Origin: Seonamhaeicola aphaedonensis
Lineage (GTDB): Bacteria; Bacteroidota; Bacteroidia; Flavobacteriales; Flavobacteriaceae
Assembly: GCF_003386195.1 (NCBI RefSeq)
Contig: NZ_QRDX01000006.1
Span: 124,001-188,000 of the forward strand
Direction: 5' to 3'
Length of the DNA: 64,000 nucleotides
Shown here: positions 53,388-62,923 of the stretch, in pieces
Layout of the letters: each line of letters begins with the position of its first letter
How positions within the stretch are numbered: position 1 is the first letter of the stretch
The notes under the pieces: model-generated
What the model was told of the DNA's origin: nothing
Database searches by the model: none
Seen by the model: the letters and a program-made list of their open reading frames with translations, nothing else
Translations under genes and position numbers: made by a program

Positions 53388-56300
53388 ATGAAACTACTAA
53401 ATTTTTTATGCGTTTTCACATTCCTGATAAGTGCGAGTTTAAATATTTCGGGGCAATCAAAATATTTAAATGGTTATGGTAAAGCAATTTCAGGGGTAAA
53501 CTTTGCATACCCCTCCCCTCACTCCTATAACGACCCGTGCTATTTAACAAGAGCTACCAAAGATGTAGGTCCCATGGAATGGGAAAGCGTTGCCGTTCCA
53601 CAATTATACAAAGGCAAAACAGTATCCTTTATTTGGGTCTATGGGATGGATGTTACACACAATCCTGAGGCATTTGATTTATCTATAAACGATAAAAAAG
53701 TTTTAACCTTTAAAAACCCCGTTACTACAGAGGAAAAGTCTAGAACCATTCATGGCGACAATGGTGTATCGCTCAACTTTATTCAATCCATGGTAGATTC
53801 CAATAGAGACGAAATGGGCTATGCAGTACTTACAATGCCTACATCAATGGTTACCCCAGGTGCTCCTGTAAAATTAAAAATTGGAGGTGTACCCAACAAT
53901 AGTAACGCTTGGTATATGACGTTTAAAATATCTCCAAAAAATGACTTTAATGCGCACCAGTTAAAGGTTATTAAAAAGGAAGATGATAAGCTGTTTAGCG
54001 TCATTCGTTTTAGTTTGGTACATTTAGGAAAACCTATTAATGCTAAAGTATCGGTTGAAGGCAAATCAAAAAAAGTAAAACTAAACACGGGACTTAACGA
54101 AATAGATATTTTAGTACCAAAAATTGAAAGTCCTAAAACTGTAGAGGCTCAAATACAATATGGTAAGTTAACCGAACAAATTTCTGTAGCGTTACAAGCA
54201 ATTAAAGAATGGACGGTTTACTTGGTACAGCATAGCCATACCGACATTGGCTACACCCGCCAACAATCCGAAATTTTAGCTGAACATCTGAGGTACATTG
54301 ATGATGCTTTGGACTATTGCGATCAAACCGACCATTACCCAAAAGACGCACAATTTCGTTGGACCTGCGAAGTGGCATGGACGGTTAGAGAGTATATAAA
54401 CAGCAGGCCCAAAGAACAAGTAGAACGTTTAATAAAACGTGTTAAAGAAGGCAGAATTGAGGTGACAGGCATGTTTTTAAACTACTCTGAAACCATTGAT
54501 GAAACAGCCTTAGCCATTCAACTGCAGTCACTTAAAAAATTTAAGGCGCAAGGCATAGATGTTACAACAGCCATGCAAAACGACGTTAATGGTATTGGTT
54601 GGTGTATGCCCGATATGTATGAAAACACAGGAGTAAAATACCTTACAATGGGTGTTCACGCGCATCGTGCCAGATTACCATTTAGTAAGCCAACATCCTT
54701 TTGGTGGGAATCCCCATCTGGCAAAAGACTCTTAGCTTATAGAAGTGAGCATTACATGCACGGTAATGCTCTGGCCTTAGTATCTGGAGAAATGGATGTT
54801 TTTGGCAGTAATCTCTCCAAATATTTGGATGGACTCGAAAATAAAGACTACCCTTTTGATCGGGTAGCATTTCAATTTTCAGGGTATACTACCGATAATT
54901 CACCACCCTCTACCAAAGCCTGTGATATCATAAAAGAATGGAACGAAACCTACGAATGGCCAAAATTGAAATCGGCATTGGCCAGCGAATTCATGGTACA
55001 CATTGAAGAAAATCATCCTGATGAAATAGAAACAAAGAAAGTAGCTTGGCCAGATTGGTGGACTGATGGGTTTGGCTCTGCTATGAAAGAAACCAAAGTG
55101 CTACGTAACAGCTATTCACAAATGTTGGCCACCATGGGCTTATTATCTATGGTACAAGCATCTGGAGGAGAAATTCCGGCACAACTGCACGACGAGATAA
55201 GAACCTGTTACGACAACCTGTTGCTTTATAGTGAACATACCTTTGGTGCTGCTGAAAGTATTGGAAATCCTTACGGTAAAAATACCATGGATCAATGGAG
55301 TCAGAAATCCTCTTATGTATGGTCGGCGAATCAACAAGCCAATCTATTAAGAGAGAAAGCTATAGGATTGGTACAACCTCACGTAAAAGTGCCTAAAGAA
55401 CCATCAGTAACCGTGTTCAACACGCTGAATTGGTCAAGAACGGGTATTGCCGAAGTATTCATTGACTATGACATTTTGCCCCTAAACAAGAAAACGAGCA
55501 TCGTTGATAGTAACGGGAATAAAATAGACGCTCAAATTCTTAGTCAGCGAGCCGAAGGAACCTATTGGGCGCTTTGGGTAAAAGATGTACCACCCATGGG
55601 ATATGCTACCTATACGATCAAGGTTTCCGATGAAAATGCAAGTTACAGAGAAGAGAAATTACCTATTATCAATACCGTTGAAAACAAATTTTATAAAATC
55701 GAGATTGATGAGGCAGCGAAAGGTATCACCAGTATTTATGACAAATCTTTGAATAAAGAATTAATAGACACCAATAGTGCTCACAAATTGGGAAGTATGG
55801 TGTACGAAAGAATTCGTAACAGAAGAGATTTAGAGCGATTAACAGGTACGATAAGGGATACGGTTTTCAAACCTTTAAACGAAAAGCACTACACACTTTC
55901 AAGTTTCAAAATTGAAAAAATCACAGAGGGTGCTATCTGGAAATCTATTATATGTAAAGCCCAATTACCTGAATGTGCCGAAGAATCTGGGATAATCATT
56001 GAAATTCGATTACATCATCACAAAAAAGAAATTGAGTTTTTATACAACATGAAGAAACTGGATATCATAGAACCGGAGGGGCTATATGTGGCGTTTCCTT
56101 TTTCAAGTGAAAATGCACAATTGGTTTTTGAAGCACAAGGTGGTGCAGTACGCCCGGGTATAGACCAGTTGGCAGGCTCTGCCTCAGATTGGAATACCAT
56201 TCAAAATTATGCTTCTGTAAAACTAGACGATTCACAAGTGGTTTTCTGTAGTGAAGACACGCCCTTGGTACAGTTTGGAGGCATCAATACGGGGCGTTAT

Positions 56301-56795
56301 TATTATAAAAATCCTGTTATAAATAAAGGCCATATATACTCTTGGGTTCTTAATAATTATTGGGTAACCAATTTTAAAGCTAGTCAGTTTGGAGAATTGA
56401 ACTGGAAATACCAAATAACCTCTTCTGCAGACACATCAAATACGTTTGCCACCAAATTTGGTTGGAATAATCGCGTGCCGTTCGTTACAAAAGCCAACAG
56501 CGGGAAAGAAAAATCGAAGAACAATCAGGCTTCAGAATCTCTGATTGACCTCAATTTGGTTGACAATTTACTATTAGTACATTCCCGCCCAACAGAAACT
56601 AACGATGGGGTTATTCTTCATTTAAGAGAAACAGAAGGTGATCATGCCATATTGGATATCAATAAAATCCTTCAAAATCCTGGTGTAAGTGAAGTGTATT
56701 TGGTAAACAGTTTAGGTGAAAAAATTGAAAAGTTAACCGCTCCGTTCTTAATCGAGCATTTTGAAACAAGATTTATTCTATTAAAAACAAAGTAA
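53388..56795 (+). CDS. GH38-type alpha-mannosidase (LacI-2 linked)
   Basis: 1135 residues, Sec signal (FLCVFTFLISASLNISGQ). It is colinear with the minus-strand GH38 at 22247-25651 over the whole length: FAYPSPHSYNDPCYLTRA, FIWVYGMDVTHNPEAFDLSI, QHSHTDIGYTRQQSEILAEH (His282, His284, Asp286), AMQNDVNGIGWCMPDMYENT (Asp399), PDWWTDGFGSAMKETKV, VFNTLNWSRTGIAEVFIDYD and LLHRETEGDH-type end motifs. All putative metal and nucleophile residues are kept. It should be a periplasmic zinc-dependent exo-alpha-mannosidase. It starts block D and is followed by a GH92 after only 2 bp, so the two are co-expressed under LacI-2. Confidence 0.9.
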   Translation: MKLLNFLCVFTFLISASLNISGQSKYLNGYGKAISGVNFAYPSPHSYNDPCYLTRATKDVGPMEWESVAVPQLYKGKTVSFIWVYGMDVTHNPEAFDLSINDKKVLTFKNPVTTEEKSRTIHGDNGVSLNFIQSMVDSNRDEMGYAVLTMPTSMVTPGAPVKLKIGGVPNNSNAWYMTFKISPKNDFNAHQLKVIKKEDDKLFSVIRFSLVHLGKPINAKVSVEGKSKKVKLNTGLNEIDILVPKIESPKTVEAQIQYGKLTEQISVALQAIKEWTVYLVQHSHTDIGYTRQQSEILAEHLRYIDDALDYCDQTDHYPKDAQFRWTCEVAWTVREYINSRPKEQVERLIKRVKEGRIEVTGMFLNYSETIDETALAIQLQSLKKFKAQGIDVTTAMQNDVNGIGWCMPDMYENTGVKYLTMGVHAHRARLPFSKPTSFWWESPSGKRLLAYRSEHYMHGNALALVSGEMDVFGSNLSKYLDGLENKDYPFDRVAFQFSGYTTDNSPPSTKACDIIKEWNETYEWPKLKSALASEFMVHIEENHPDEIETKKVAWPDWWTDGFGSAMKETKVLRNSYSQMLATMGLLSMVQASGGEIPAQLHDEIRTCYDNLLLYSEHTFGAAESIGNPYGKNTMDQWSQKSSYVWSANQQANLLREKAIGLVQPHVKVPKEPSVTVFNTLNWSRTGIAEVFIDYDILPLNKKTSIVDSNGNKIDAQILSQRAEGTYWALWVKDVPPMGYATYTIKVSDENASYREEKLPIINTVENKFYKIEIDEAAKGITSIYDKSLNKELIDTNSAHKLGSMVYERIRNRRDLERLTGTIRDTVFKPLNEKHYTLSSFKIEKITEGAIWKSIICKAQLPECAEESGIIIEIRLHHHKKEIEFLYNMKKLDIIEPEGLYVAFPFSSENAQLVFEAQGGAVRPGIDQLAGSASDWNTIQNYASVKLDDSQVVFCSEDTPLVQFGGINTGRYYYKNPVINKGHIYSWVLNNYWVTNFKASQFGELNWKYQITSSADTSNTFATKFGWNNRVPFVTKANSGKEKSKNNQASESLIDLNLVDNLLLVHSRPTETNDGVILHLRETEGDHAILDINKILQNPGVSEVYLVNSLGEKIEKLTAPFLIEHFETRFILLKTK

Positions 56796-56797
56796 AA

Positions 56798-59515
56798 ATG
56801 AGCCACAAGATTTTATTGATAGTCATTTTTTGCATAGTGCAATTCAGCTATGCTGGGCCATTAAACATCGCCAATAAAGCAAAAGTGTCTGCATCGGCTT
56901 CAATGAACAAATCATCCCATGATAATATAAATGACAATTTAATAGGGATTTATGGTATTGGTAACTGGTTGACCGATAAAAAAGACGCTTGGGTAAAACT
57001 TACTTGGGAAACTTCGCAATGGATAAACAAAGTTGTTATTTACAATTATCCTTCATTAGAAGAAAGCGTATTAAAAGGCACATTAAAGTTTAGCGATGGC
57101 ACCACAATTACTGTCGAATTGCCCGAAGATGGCTCTGCAAAAGCAATTACATTTCCAGATAAAAACACCAAGTTTGTTCAATTTAAAATTGATGAGGCTT
57201 CTGGAGAAAAAGTTGGTCTTTCCGAAATCGAGGTATTCTCATCGCCAAAACAATACAAAGAACCCGTAGAGTGGGTTGACCCTTTTATTGAAACCAACAG
57301 AGGGCGCTTTTTCTTGTTCATAACCGGCCAACGCCCATACGGTATGGTTAGTGCTGCACCTATGACCAAAAATTGGAACAACGGCGGTGGTGGTTATGCC
57401 TACTTTTCAGATGAGATTTTAGGCTTTCCTCAAATTCATGCATGGACCCTTTCTGGTTTAAACCTCATGCCCACATTGGCTAGTGTTAATCCCACTCAAG
57501 GCGAAAAAGCTTGGAAATCGAAATTTAAACATGACGATGAAATAGCTCAACCAGGGTACCATAGAGTATACCTGCAAGACAGCAAAGTGTGGGTAGAACA
57601 AACGGCTACTGATAGGGTTAGTTTTTATAGATTTAAATGGACGGAAGATACCGAGGCTCAAATTTTGCTTTCACTAAGCGGATTATTAGGGAACAGCCGA
57701 ATGACCAATGCTGATGTAAAGAAAATCAATACGCAAGAATATGAAGGCTCTATTAGTTCTGTAGACAGAGCATATAATGTTGGGCCCAAAGACGTAAAAA
57801 TTTATTTTGTTGTTCAATTAGACAAACCTTGGAAAACATTAGAGGGTTGGGATGGCAAAGAGAGGTTTCAAGACATTAAAACCCTAAAAGGTAACCAGGC
57901 TGGTGTGTCTTCCATACATCATGTGAAAGCTGGAGAAGAAATACAAATGAAGATTGCTATCTCCTACACCAGCATAGAAAATGCAAGGAATAATTTGAAT
58001 TCAGAATGTACCACTTGGGACTTCAACAAAGTAGCTGAAGACAGTAGAAATATATGGAACGAATGGCTACATAAAATTGATGTTGAAGGCGGTACAGTAG
58101 CACAGCGCATAAAATTCTACACCGATTTATGGCATGTATTATTAGGAAGGCATCGCATAAACGATGTTAATGGCGACTACCCTGATAGAACTACAGGCGA
58201 AAAAACCAATACAGGAAATTTAACAGATGGCTTTGTAACCGACGCTAATTTTCTTGTTAAAAATCCAGGGTTAGATTCAGAAGGTAAGGTTAAGCACAAT
58301 ATGTATAACTCAGATGCTTTTTGGTTAACACAATGGAATTTAAATGTGCTTTGGGGTTTAGCATGGCCAGAGATTCAAGATGATATGGCTTCATCAATGG
58401 TAGCCTACTCCAACAACGGTGGTTTGCTTCCTAGAGGGCCTTCAGGAGGAGGATATTCTTTTATTATGACGGGATGCCCAGCAACAAACCTTATAGTAAG
58501 TGCTTTTATGAAAGATATTTTAACAAAAACAGACCATGAAAATGCATTTCAACAAATAAAAAACAATCATTTCCCCGGGGGTATGATGGGAGGTGGAACA
58601 TTCTTTGCAAACGACCTCGATTTTTATGACAAAAACGGCTGGTGGCCCAATAATGCGGGTATTACTATAGAAGCATCGTTTCAAGATTGGGGAGCATCCC
58701 AAATGGCCAAAAAGTTAGGAAAAACAGAAGACTACAATTACTTTTTTAAGCGTTCGCAATCCTGGAAAAAATGTTACAATCCAGAACAGAAATTATTATT
58801 CCCAATAGACTCTAAAGGAAAGTTTGTACATGAAGACCCGTTAAAAGGATGGGGCTACGTAGAAGCCAATGCGTGGCAAGCCACATGGGGCGTTTCGCAT
58901 GATATACCCGCTTTATCAGCGCTTATGGGAGGCGATAACGAACTTACAAAAAAGCTAAACTACGCCTTTGAGCAGGAAGAAGAAAACAGTTTTGTACACA
59001 GCTATGGCTCAGGACATATAAGCTATGCCAACCAACCAGGATGTTCGAATGCACACGTGTTTAGCTATGCCAATGCACCTTGGTTAACCCAATACTGGGT
59101 GCGTAAGGTCAATGAAAAAGCCTACGGGGGTATCACACCCGATTTAGGTTGGGGCGGACACGATGAAGACCAAGGACAAATGGGTGGCGTTAGCGCTTTG
59201 ATGTCTATTGGTCTATTCAATATCGTTGGTACGGAATCGCAGAAACCCTACTACGAAATTACAGCTCCAGTTTTCGATGAAGTTAAAATAACACTAGATA
59301 ATAATTACTACAAGGGTAAAGAGTTCATTATAAAAACATATAATAATTCTAGCGAAAATTTCTATATCCAAAAGGCTAAATTAAATGGTAAAAAGCTAGA
59401 TAACTACTGGTTTTATCACGAAGACTTTGCCAAAGGAGGCACTTTAGAAATATGGTTAAGTGATAAACCAAACAAAAAGTGGGGACTTAAAACACCACCT
59501 CCTGTAAATAATTAA
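56798..59515 (+). CDS. GH92 protein with N-terminal discoidin domain and Gln at the acid position
   Basis: 905 residues, Sec signal (LLIVIFCIVQFSYAG). Residues about 21-147 are an F5/8 type C (discoidin) domain (NIANKAKVSASASMNKSSHD, IGNWLTDKKDAWVKLTWETS). The GH92 core starts at WVDPFIETNRGRFFLF. In the catalytic domain the acid motif G-x-E-P reads ANQPGCSNAHVFSYANAPW, so Gln746 replaces Glu. The base segment is GGHDEDQGQMGG (D789, D791) rather than GNDDCGQ. I recall the same Glu-to-Gln change in a GH92 enzyme (CcMan5) that cleaves mannose-1-phospho-6-mannose, where the phosphate leaving group needs no acid. The protein may therefore be a phosphodiester uncapping enzyme, or use another good leaving group. 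It lies 2 bp after a GH38 and 12 bp before the next GH92. Confidence 0.92.
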   Translation: MSHKILLIVIFCIVQFSYAGPLNIANKAKVSASASMNKSSHDNINDNLIGIYGIGNWLTDKKDAWVKLTWETSQWINKVVIYNYPSLEESVLKGTLKFSDGTTITVELPEDGSAKAITFPDKNTKFVQFKIDEASGEKVGLSEIEVFSSPKQYKEPVEWVDPFIETNRGRFFLFITGQRPYGMVSAAPMTKNWNNGGGGYAYFSDEILGFPQIHAWTLSGLNLMPTLASVNPTQGEKAWKSKFKHDDEIAQPGYHRVYLQDSKVWVEQTATDRVSFYRFKWTEDTEAQILLSLSGLLGNSRMTNADVKKINTQEYEGSISSVDRAYNVGPKDVKIYFVVQLDKPWKTLEGWDGKERFQDIKTLKGNQAGVSSIHHVKAGEEIQMKIAISYTSIENARNNLNSECTTWDFNKVAEDSRNIWNEWLHKIDVEGGTVAQRIKFYTDLWHVLLGRHRINDVNGDYPDRTTGEKTNTGNLTDGFVTDANFLVKNPGLDSEGKVKHNMYNSDAFWLTQWNLNVLWGLAWPEIQDDMASSMVAYSNNGGLLPRGPSGGGYSFIMTGCPATNLIVSAFMKDILTKTDHENAFQQIKNNHFPGGMMGGGTFFANDLDFYDKNGWWPNNAGITIEASFQDWGASQMAKKLGKTEDYNYFFKRSQSWKKCYNPEQKLLFPIDSKGKFVHEDPLKGWGYVEANAWQATWGVSHDIPALSALMGGDNELTKKLNYAFEQEEENSFVHSYGSGHISYANQPGCSNAHVFSYANAPWLTQYWVRKVNEKAYGGITPDLGWGGHDEDQGQMGGVSALMSIGLFNIVGTESQKPYYEITAPVFDEVKITLDNNYYKGKEFIIKTYNNSSENFYIQKAKLNGKKLDNYWFYHEDFAKGGTLEIWLSDKPNKKWGLKTPPPVNN

Positions 59516-59527
59516 AAACTAAACAAT

Positions 59528-61921
59528 ATGCTTAAAGGGAACTCATTAATCAAAAAATCAAAACTTTATACTGCTTTACTGTGTCTCATTTTCTTAGGAT
59601 TAGAATCGTGTACCAAAAATAACAATGAACAAGTATTTAATGCCATTCAATATGTCAATCCAAATATAGGAACCGCCCACAGCCGATGGTTCTTTTACAC
59701 ACCAGCTTCCCTACCCTTTGGTATGGCAAAATTAGCACCTACAACCGATGGGCATTATGGTAACGTGCATGGTTTTGAAGCGGTGGGATATGATGAAAGA
59801 CACACATCTATAGAAGGGTTTGCTAACCTACACGAATTTCAAATTGGAGGCATTAAGTTAATGCCAACAACAGGAAAACTAATTACTGTACCAGGAAAAC
59901 TGGAAGAAGTTGAGAAGGGCTACCGCTCCAACTTTGACCGGGAAGATGAAGTAGCGAAGCCAGGATACTATAAGGTAAAACTTAAAGATTACGATGTTAC
60001 TGCCGAATTAACCGCAACACAACGTGTGGGCTTTCATCGGTACATTTTTCCAGAATCTTCACAATCAAATATACTCTTCGACATAGGAAATGAATTGGGC
60101 GAGAGCGGTAATATAAAAGATGCCTTTGTAGAGTTTGACGGGTTTCAATATGTAAAAGGCTACGTTATTACGACACCTAAGTACGTAAATAAATATCAAA
60201 AAGGTGCCGAAGTACCATTGTATTTTATCGCTCAAATCAATAAAAGCCCTGAAACTTTCGGAGTTTTTAATGGGGATAAAATTCAAAATAACAAAACCAA
60301 AACCACAGGCCTTGGAGCAGGTTTATATTTAACGTTTAATACAGAACAAAACGAAGCTATTGATGTAAAAGTTGGTTTATCGTATACTTCTATCGAAAAT
60401 GCAAAGTTAAATTTAGAAGCAGAAGCTAAGGATTTAGAATTTGAAGATGCTTTAGCTTCGGCTGAAACAATATGGAACAATGAGTTAAGTAAAATAAAGG
60501 TAGAAGGCGATAATGAAACCAATAAAATAAAATTTTACACAGCTTTATACCACGTACTACTCGGAAGAGGTATAGCCAATGATGTGAATGGTGCCTATCC
60601 TAAAAACGATGGTACCATTGGCCAGATACCCTTAGATAAAGATGGAAATCCGGAGTTTAGTTTCTACAATACCGATGCTATATGGGGAGGCTACTGGAAC
60701 TTAACCCAATTATGGACCTTGGTTTGGCCTGAATACCTAAATGATTTTATACAAACACATTTGCAAGTATATAAAGATGCAGGATGGCTAGGAGATGGCC
60801 TTGCTAACAGCCGTTATGTATCAGGTGTTGGAACCAACTTTGTTGGTTTGGTCATTGCTGGTGCATATAATTCGGGGATTAAAGACTATGATATAGAATT
60901 AGCATATGAAGCTGTTTTAAAGGATAATCTTGAATATAATAACAGGGCACGAGGTGCAGGAAAAATTGATATAAAACCATTCATAACCAAAGGTTATATT
61001 CCTTTAGAGATGGGTAGAGAAGATTCCATTGCTTCAGAGTATTCGGTATCTCGATCTTTAGAGTACTGCCTTAGCTCATACGCTGCCGCGCAAATGGCAA
61101 AATCTTTGAGCAAAAATGAGGACTATGAAAAGCTTATGGCTTTGTCAGAAAATTGGAGAAATCTTTTTGATGAGGAGTTGGGCGTTGTTCGCCCAAAGGA
61201 TTTAGAAGGAAAGTTTGTTGATAATTTTGATCCAACTCAGCCATGGAGAGGTTTTCAAGAGGGAAATGCCAATTCCTACACCTTTTATGTTCCGCATAAT
61301 CCTGAAGGGTTAATTGAAAAGCTAGGAAGAGACGAGTTTAACGAACGTTTAAATCAGGTTTTTGAAGCGGCTCAAAAAAATGCCTTCTGTGGAGGATCCG
61401 AAAATATTGATGCCTTTTCAGGTTTGAGCTTTGCCTACAATCATGGTAATCAACCTTGTTTACATATGCCTTGGTTATTCAACTACTCAGAAAAACCCTG
61501 GTTAACACAAAAATGGACAAGAACCATTTGTGATGAATTTTATGGAACAGATGGTATTCATGGTTATGGCTATGGTCAGGATGAAGACCAAGGGCAGCTA
61601 AGTGGATGGTATGTAATGGCGGCATTAGGCTTATTCGATGTACAGGGACTTTCTGAACAGGATGCCGCTTTTCAGTTAGGTAGTCCAGTATTTAATCATA
61701 TAGAAATCGAATTAGGTAATGGAAATAAACTATCAATTGAAGCACCCAATAATTCAGGTAAAAACATTTACGTTCAAAATGCAACGTTCAATAATGAGAA
61801 TGTAACCAACAGTTGGATATATCGAGATACTATTATAAAAGGTGGACATTTAAAACTTGATATGGACTCTATTCCCAATAAAGATTGGGGAGTTAGTAAA
61901 AAAAATCCTTCAATAAATTAA
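59528..61921 (+). CDS. GH92 lipoprotein with Gln at the acid position
   Basis: 797 residues. Lipobox GLESC (Cys28). GH92 core: YVNPNIGTAHSRWFFYTPAS, FHRYIFPESSQSNILFDIGN, FYTALYHVLLGRGIANDVNG, FYNTDAIWGGYWNLTQLW. The acid motif reads NHGNQPCLHMPWLFNYSEKP with Gln642 in place of Glu, and the base segment is YGQDEDQGQLSGWYV (D685, D687). Both changes match the preceding gene at 56798, so the two form a distinct GH92 subgroup, although this one lacks the discoidin domain. Active toward phosphate-linked or otherwise activated mannose is the leading guess. Loss of activity is less likely because the rest of the active-site framework is well kept. Followed 20 bp later by the ROK kinase. Confidence 0.93.
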   Translation: MLKGNSLIKKSKLYTALLCLIFLGLESCTKNNNEQVFNAIQYVNPNIGTAHSRWFFYTPASLPFGMAKLAPTTDGHYGNVHGFEAVGYDERHTSIEGFANLHEFQIGGIKLMPTTGKLITVPGKLEEVEKGYRSNFDREDEVAKPGYYKVKLKDYDVTAELTATQRVGFHRYIFPESSQSNILFDIGNELGESGNIKDAFVEFDGFQYVKGYVITTPKYVNKYQKGAEVPLYFIAQINKSPETFGVFNGDKIQNNKTKTTGLGAGLYLTFNTEQNEAIDVKVGLSYTSIENAKLNLEAEAKDLEFEDALASAETIWNNELSKIKVEGDNETNKIKFYTALYHVLLGRGIANDVNGAYPKNDGTIGQIPLDKDGNPEFSFYNTDAIWGGYWNLTQLWTLVWPEYLNDFIQTHLQVYKDAGWLGDGLANSRYVSGVGTNFVGLVIAGAYNSGIKDYDIELAYEAVLKDNLEYNNRARGAGKIDIKPFITKGYIPLEMGREDSIASEYSVSRSLEYCLSSYAAAQMAKSLSKNEDYEKLMALSENWRNLFDEELGVVRPKDLEGKFVDNFDPTQPWRGFQEGNANSYTFYVPHNPEGLIEKLGRDEFNERLNQVFEAAQKNAFCGGSENIDAFSGLSFAYNHGNQPCLHMPWLFNYSEKPWLTQKWTRTICDEFYGTDGIHGYGYGQDEDQGQLSGWYVMAALGLFDVQGLSEQDAAFQLGSPVFNHIEIELGNGNKLSIEAPNNSGKNIYVQNATFNNENVTNSWIYRDTIIKGGHLKLDMDSIPNKDWGVSKKNPSIN

Positions 61922-61941
61922 TCAATTAACAAAACCTTACA

Positions 61942-62877
61942 ATGAAAAACATAGCCATTGGAGTAGATATTGGAGGAAGCCATATAAGCTGTATGGGATT
62001 CAATCTAGAAACTAAGAAGTTATTGCCAGAAAGTTTTGTTGAAAACTCCATAGACAACCATGCTATGCCAGATGCGATAATAAGTACATGGGGCCATGTT
62101 ATTAAACAATCTATTAATAAAATTGGTATTAATCGTGTTAGCGGTATTGGTTTTGCCATGCCTGGCCCTTTTGATTATGCCAACGGAATTTCACTCTTCA
62201 GTGGGCAAAACGGCAAGTACGAGCATACTTATGGTATAGATGTAAAAAACATGTTAACTGATTTTTTAAATTTAAAAGAACCACTAAAAATAAGATTTAT
62301 TAATGATGCTAGCGCTTTTGCGCTTGGCGAAGCCAAATTTGGAAGTGCTAAAACCAATAATTCTATTTTATCCATAACATTGGGCACTGGATTTGGTTCT
62401 GCTTTTATAAAAAATGGAGTGCCCGTTGTTAATGGCAATGAAGTACCAAAAGGTGGATGCCTATGGCATTTACCTTTTGAAAATGCCACAGCAGACGATT
62501 ACTTTTCTACACGCGGTTTAATTGAGAGATTCGAACAAAAAACAGGACATAAATGTAAGGGCGTAAAAGACATCGTAGACCTATGTGGAACTAATAGTGA
62601 TGCAAAACAGCTACTTGAGGACTTTGGCGAAAAAATGGCCAGCTTTCTTCATCCATGGGTAAGAAAATCGAAGGTAGAAACTGTCGTATTTGGAGGTAAT
62701 ATTTCCAGAGCTTATCAATTTTTTGGAAAATCACTTAAAAGCTATTTAAATAGTGTAGATCTCCCGGTAAACATTATCGTATCTCAGCTAAAAGAAAAAT
62801 CGGCATTTATGGGAAGCGCTGTCTTAATTGATGATAAACTTTATGAAAGCATTTTTCCTGTTTTACAGAAAATGTAA
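61942..62877 (+). CDS. ROK-family sugar kinase-like protein
   Basis: 311 residues, cytoplasmic. The ATPase fold is clear: phosphate-1 loop GVDIGGSHISCMGF, catalytic Asp122 in INDASAFALGE, and phosphate-2 loop LGTGFGSAFI. FGGNISRAYQFF and SAFMGSAVL mark the C-terminal adenosine site. Two usual ROK features are missing: the Cys-rich zinc motif (CxCGxxGC), and the Glu of the sugar-binding E-x-G-H, which here reads G-G-C-L-W-H176. It may phosphorylate mannose or a modified hexose set free by the extracellular enzymes, with an altered sugar pocket. No helix-turn-helix is present, so it is not a ROK repressor. It is the first intracellular sugar enzyme after the GH92 pair and probably shares their transcript (20-bp gap). 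Confidence 0.9.
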   Translation: MKNIAIGVDIGGSHISCMGFNLETKKLLPESFVENSIDNHAMPDAIISTWGHVIKQSINKIGINRVSGIGFAMPGPFDYANGISLFSGQNGKYEHTYGIDVKNMLTDFLNLKEPLKIRFINDASAFALGEAKFGSAKTNNSILSITLGTGFGSAFIKNGVPVVNGNEVPKGGCLWHLPFENATADDYFSTRGLIERFEQKTGHKCKGVKDIVDLCGTNSDAKQLLEDFGEKMASFLHPWVRKSKVETVVFGGNISRAYQFFGKSLKSYLNSVDLPVNIIVSQLKEKSAFMGSAVLIDDKLYESIFPVLQKM

Positions 62878-62923
62878 TTATTAAATATGGCATTAACCCC
62901 TAGTAATATAAATTCAATAACAT

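Noticed and set aside
61942-62877. ROK-type transcriptional repressor
   Set aside because: The protein starts directly with the phosphate-binding loop and has no N-terminal helix-turn-helix, so kinase is the better call.
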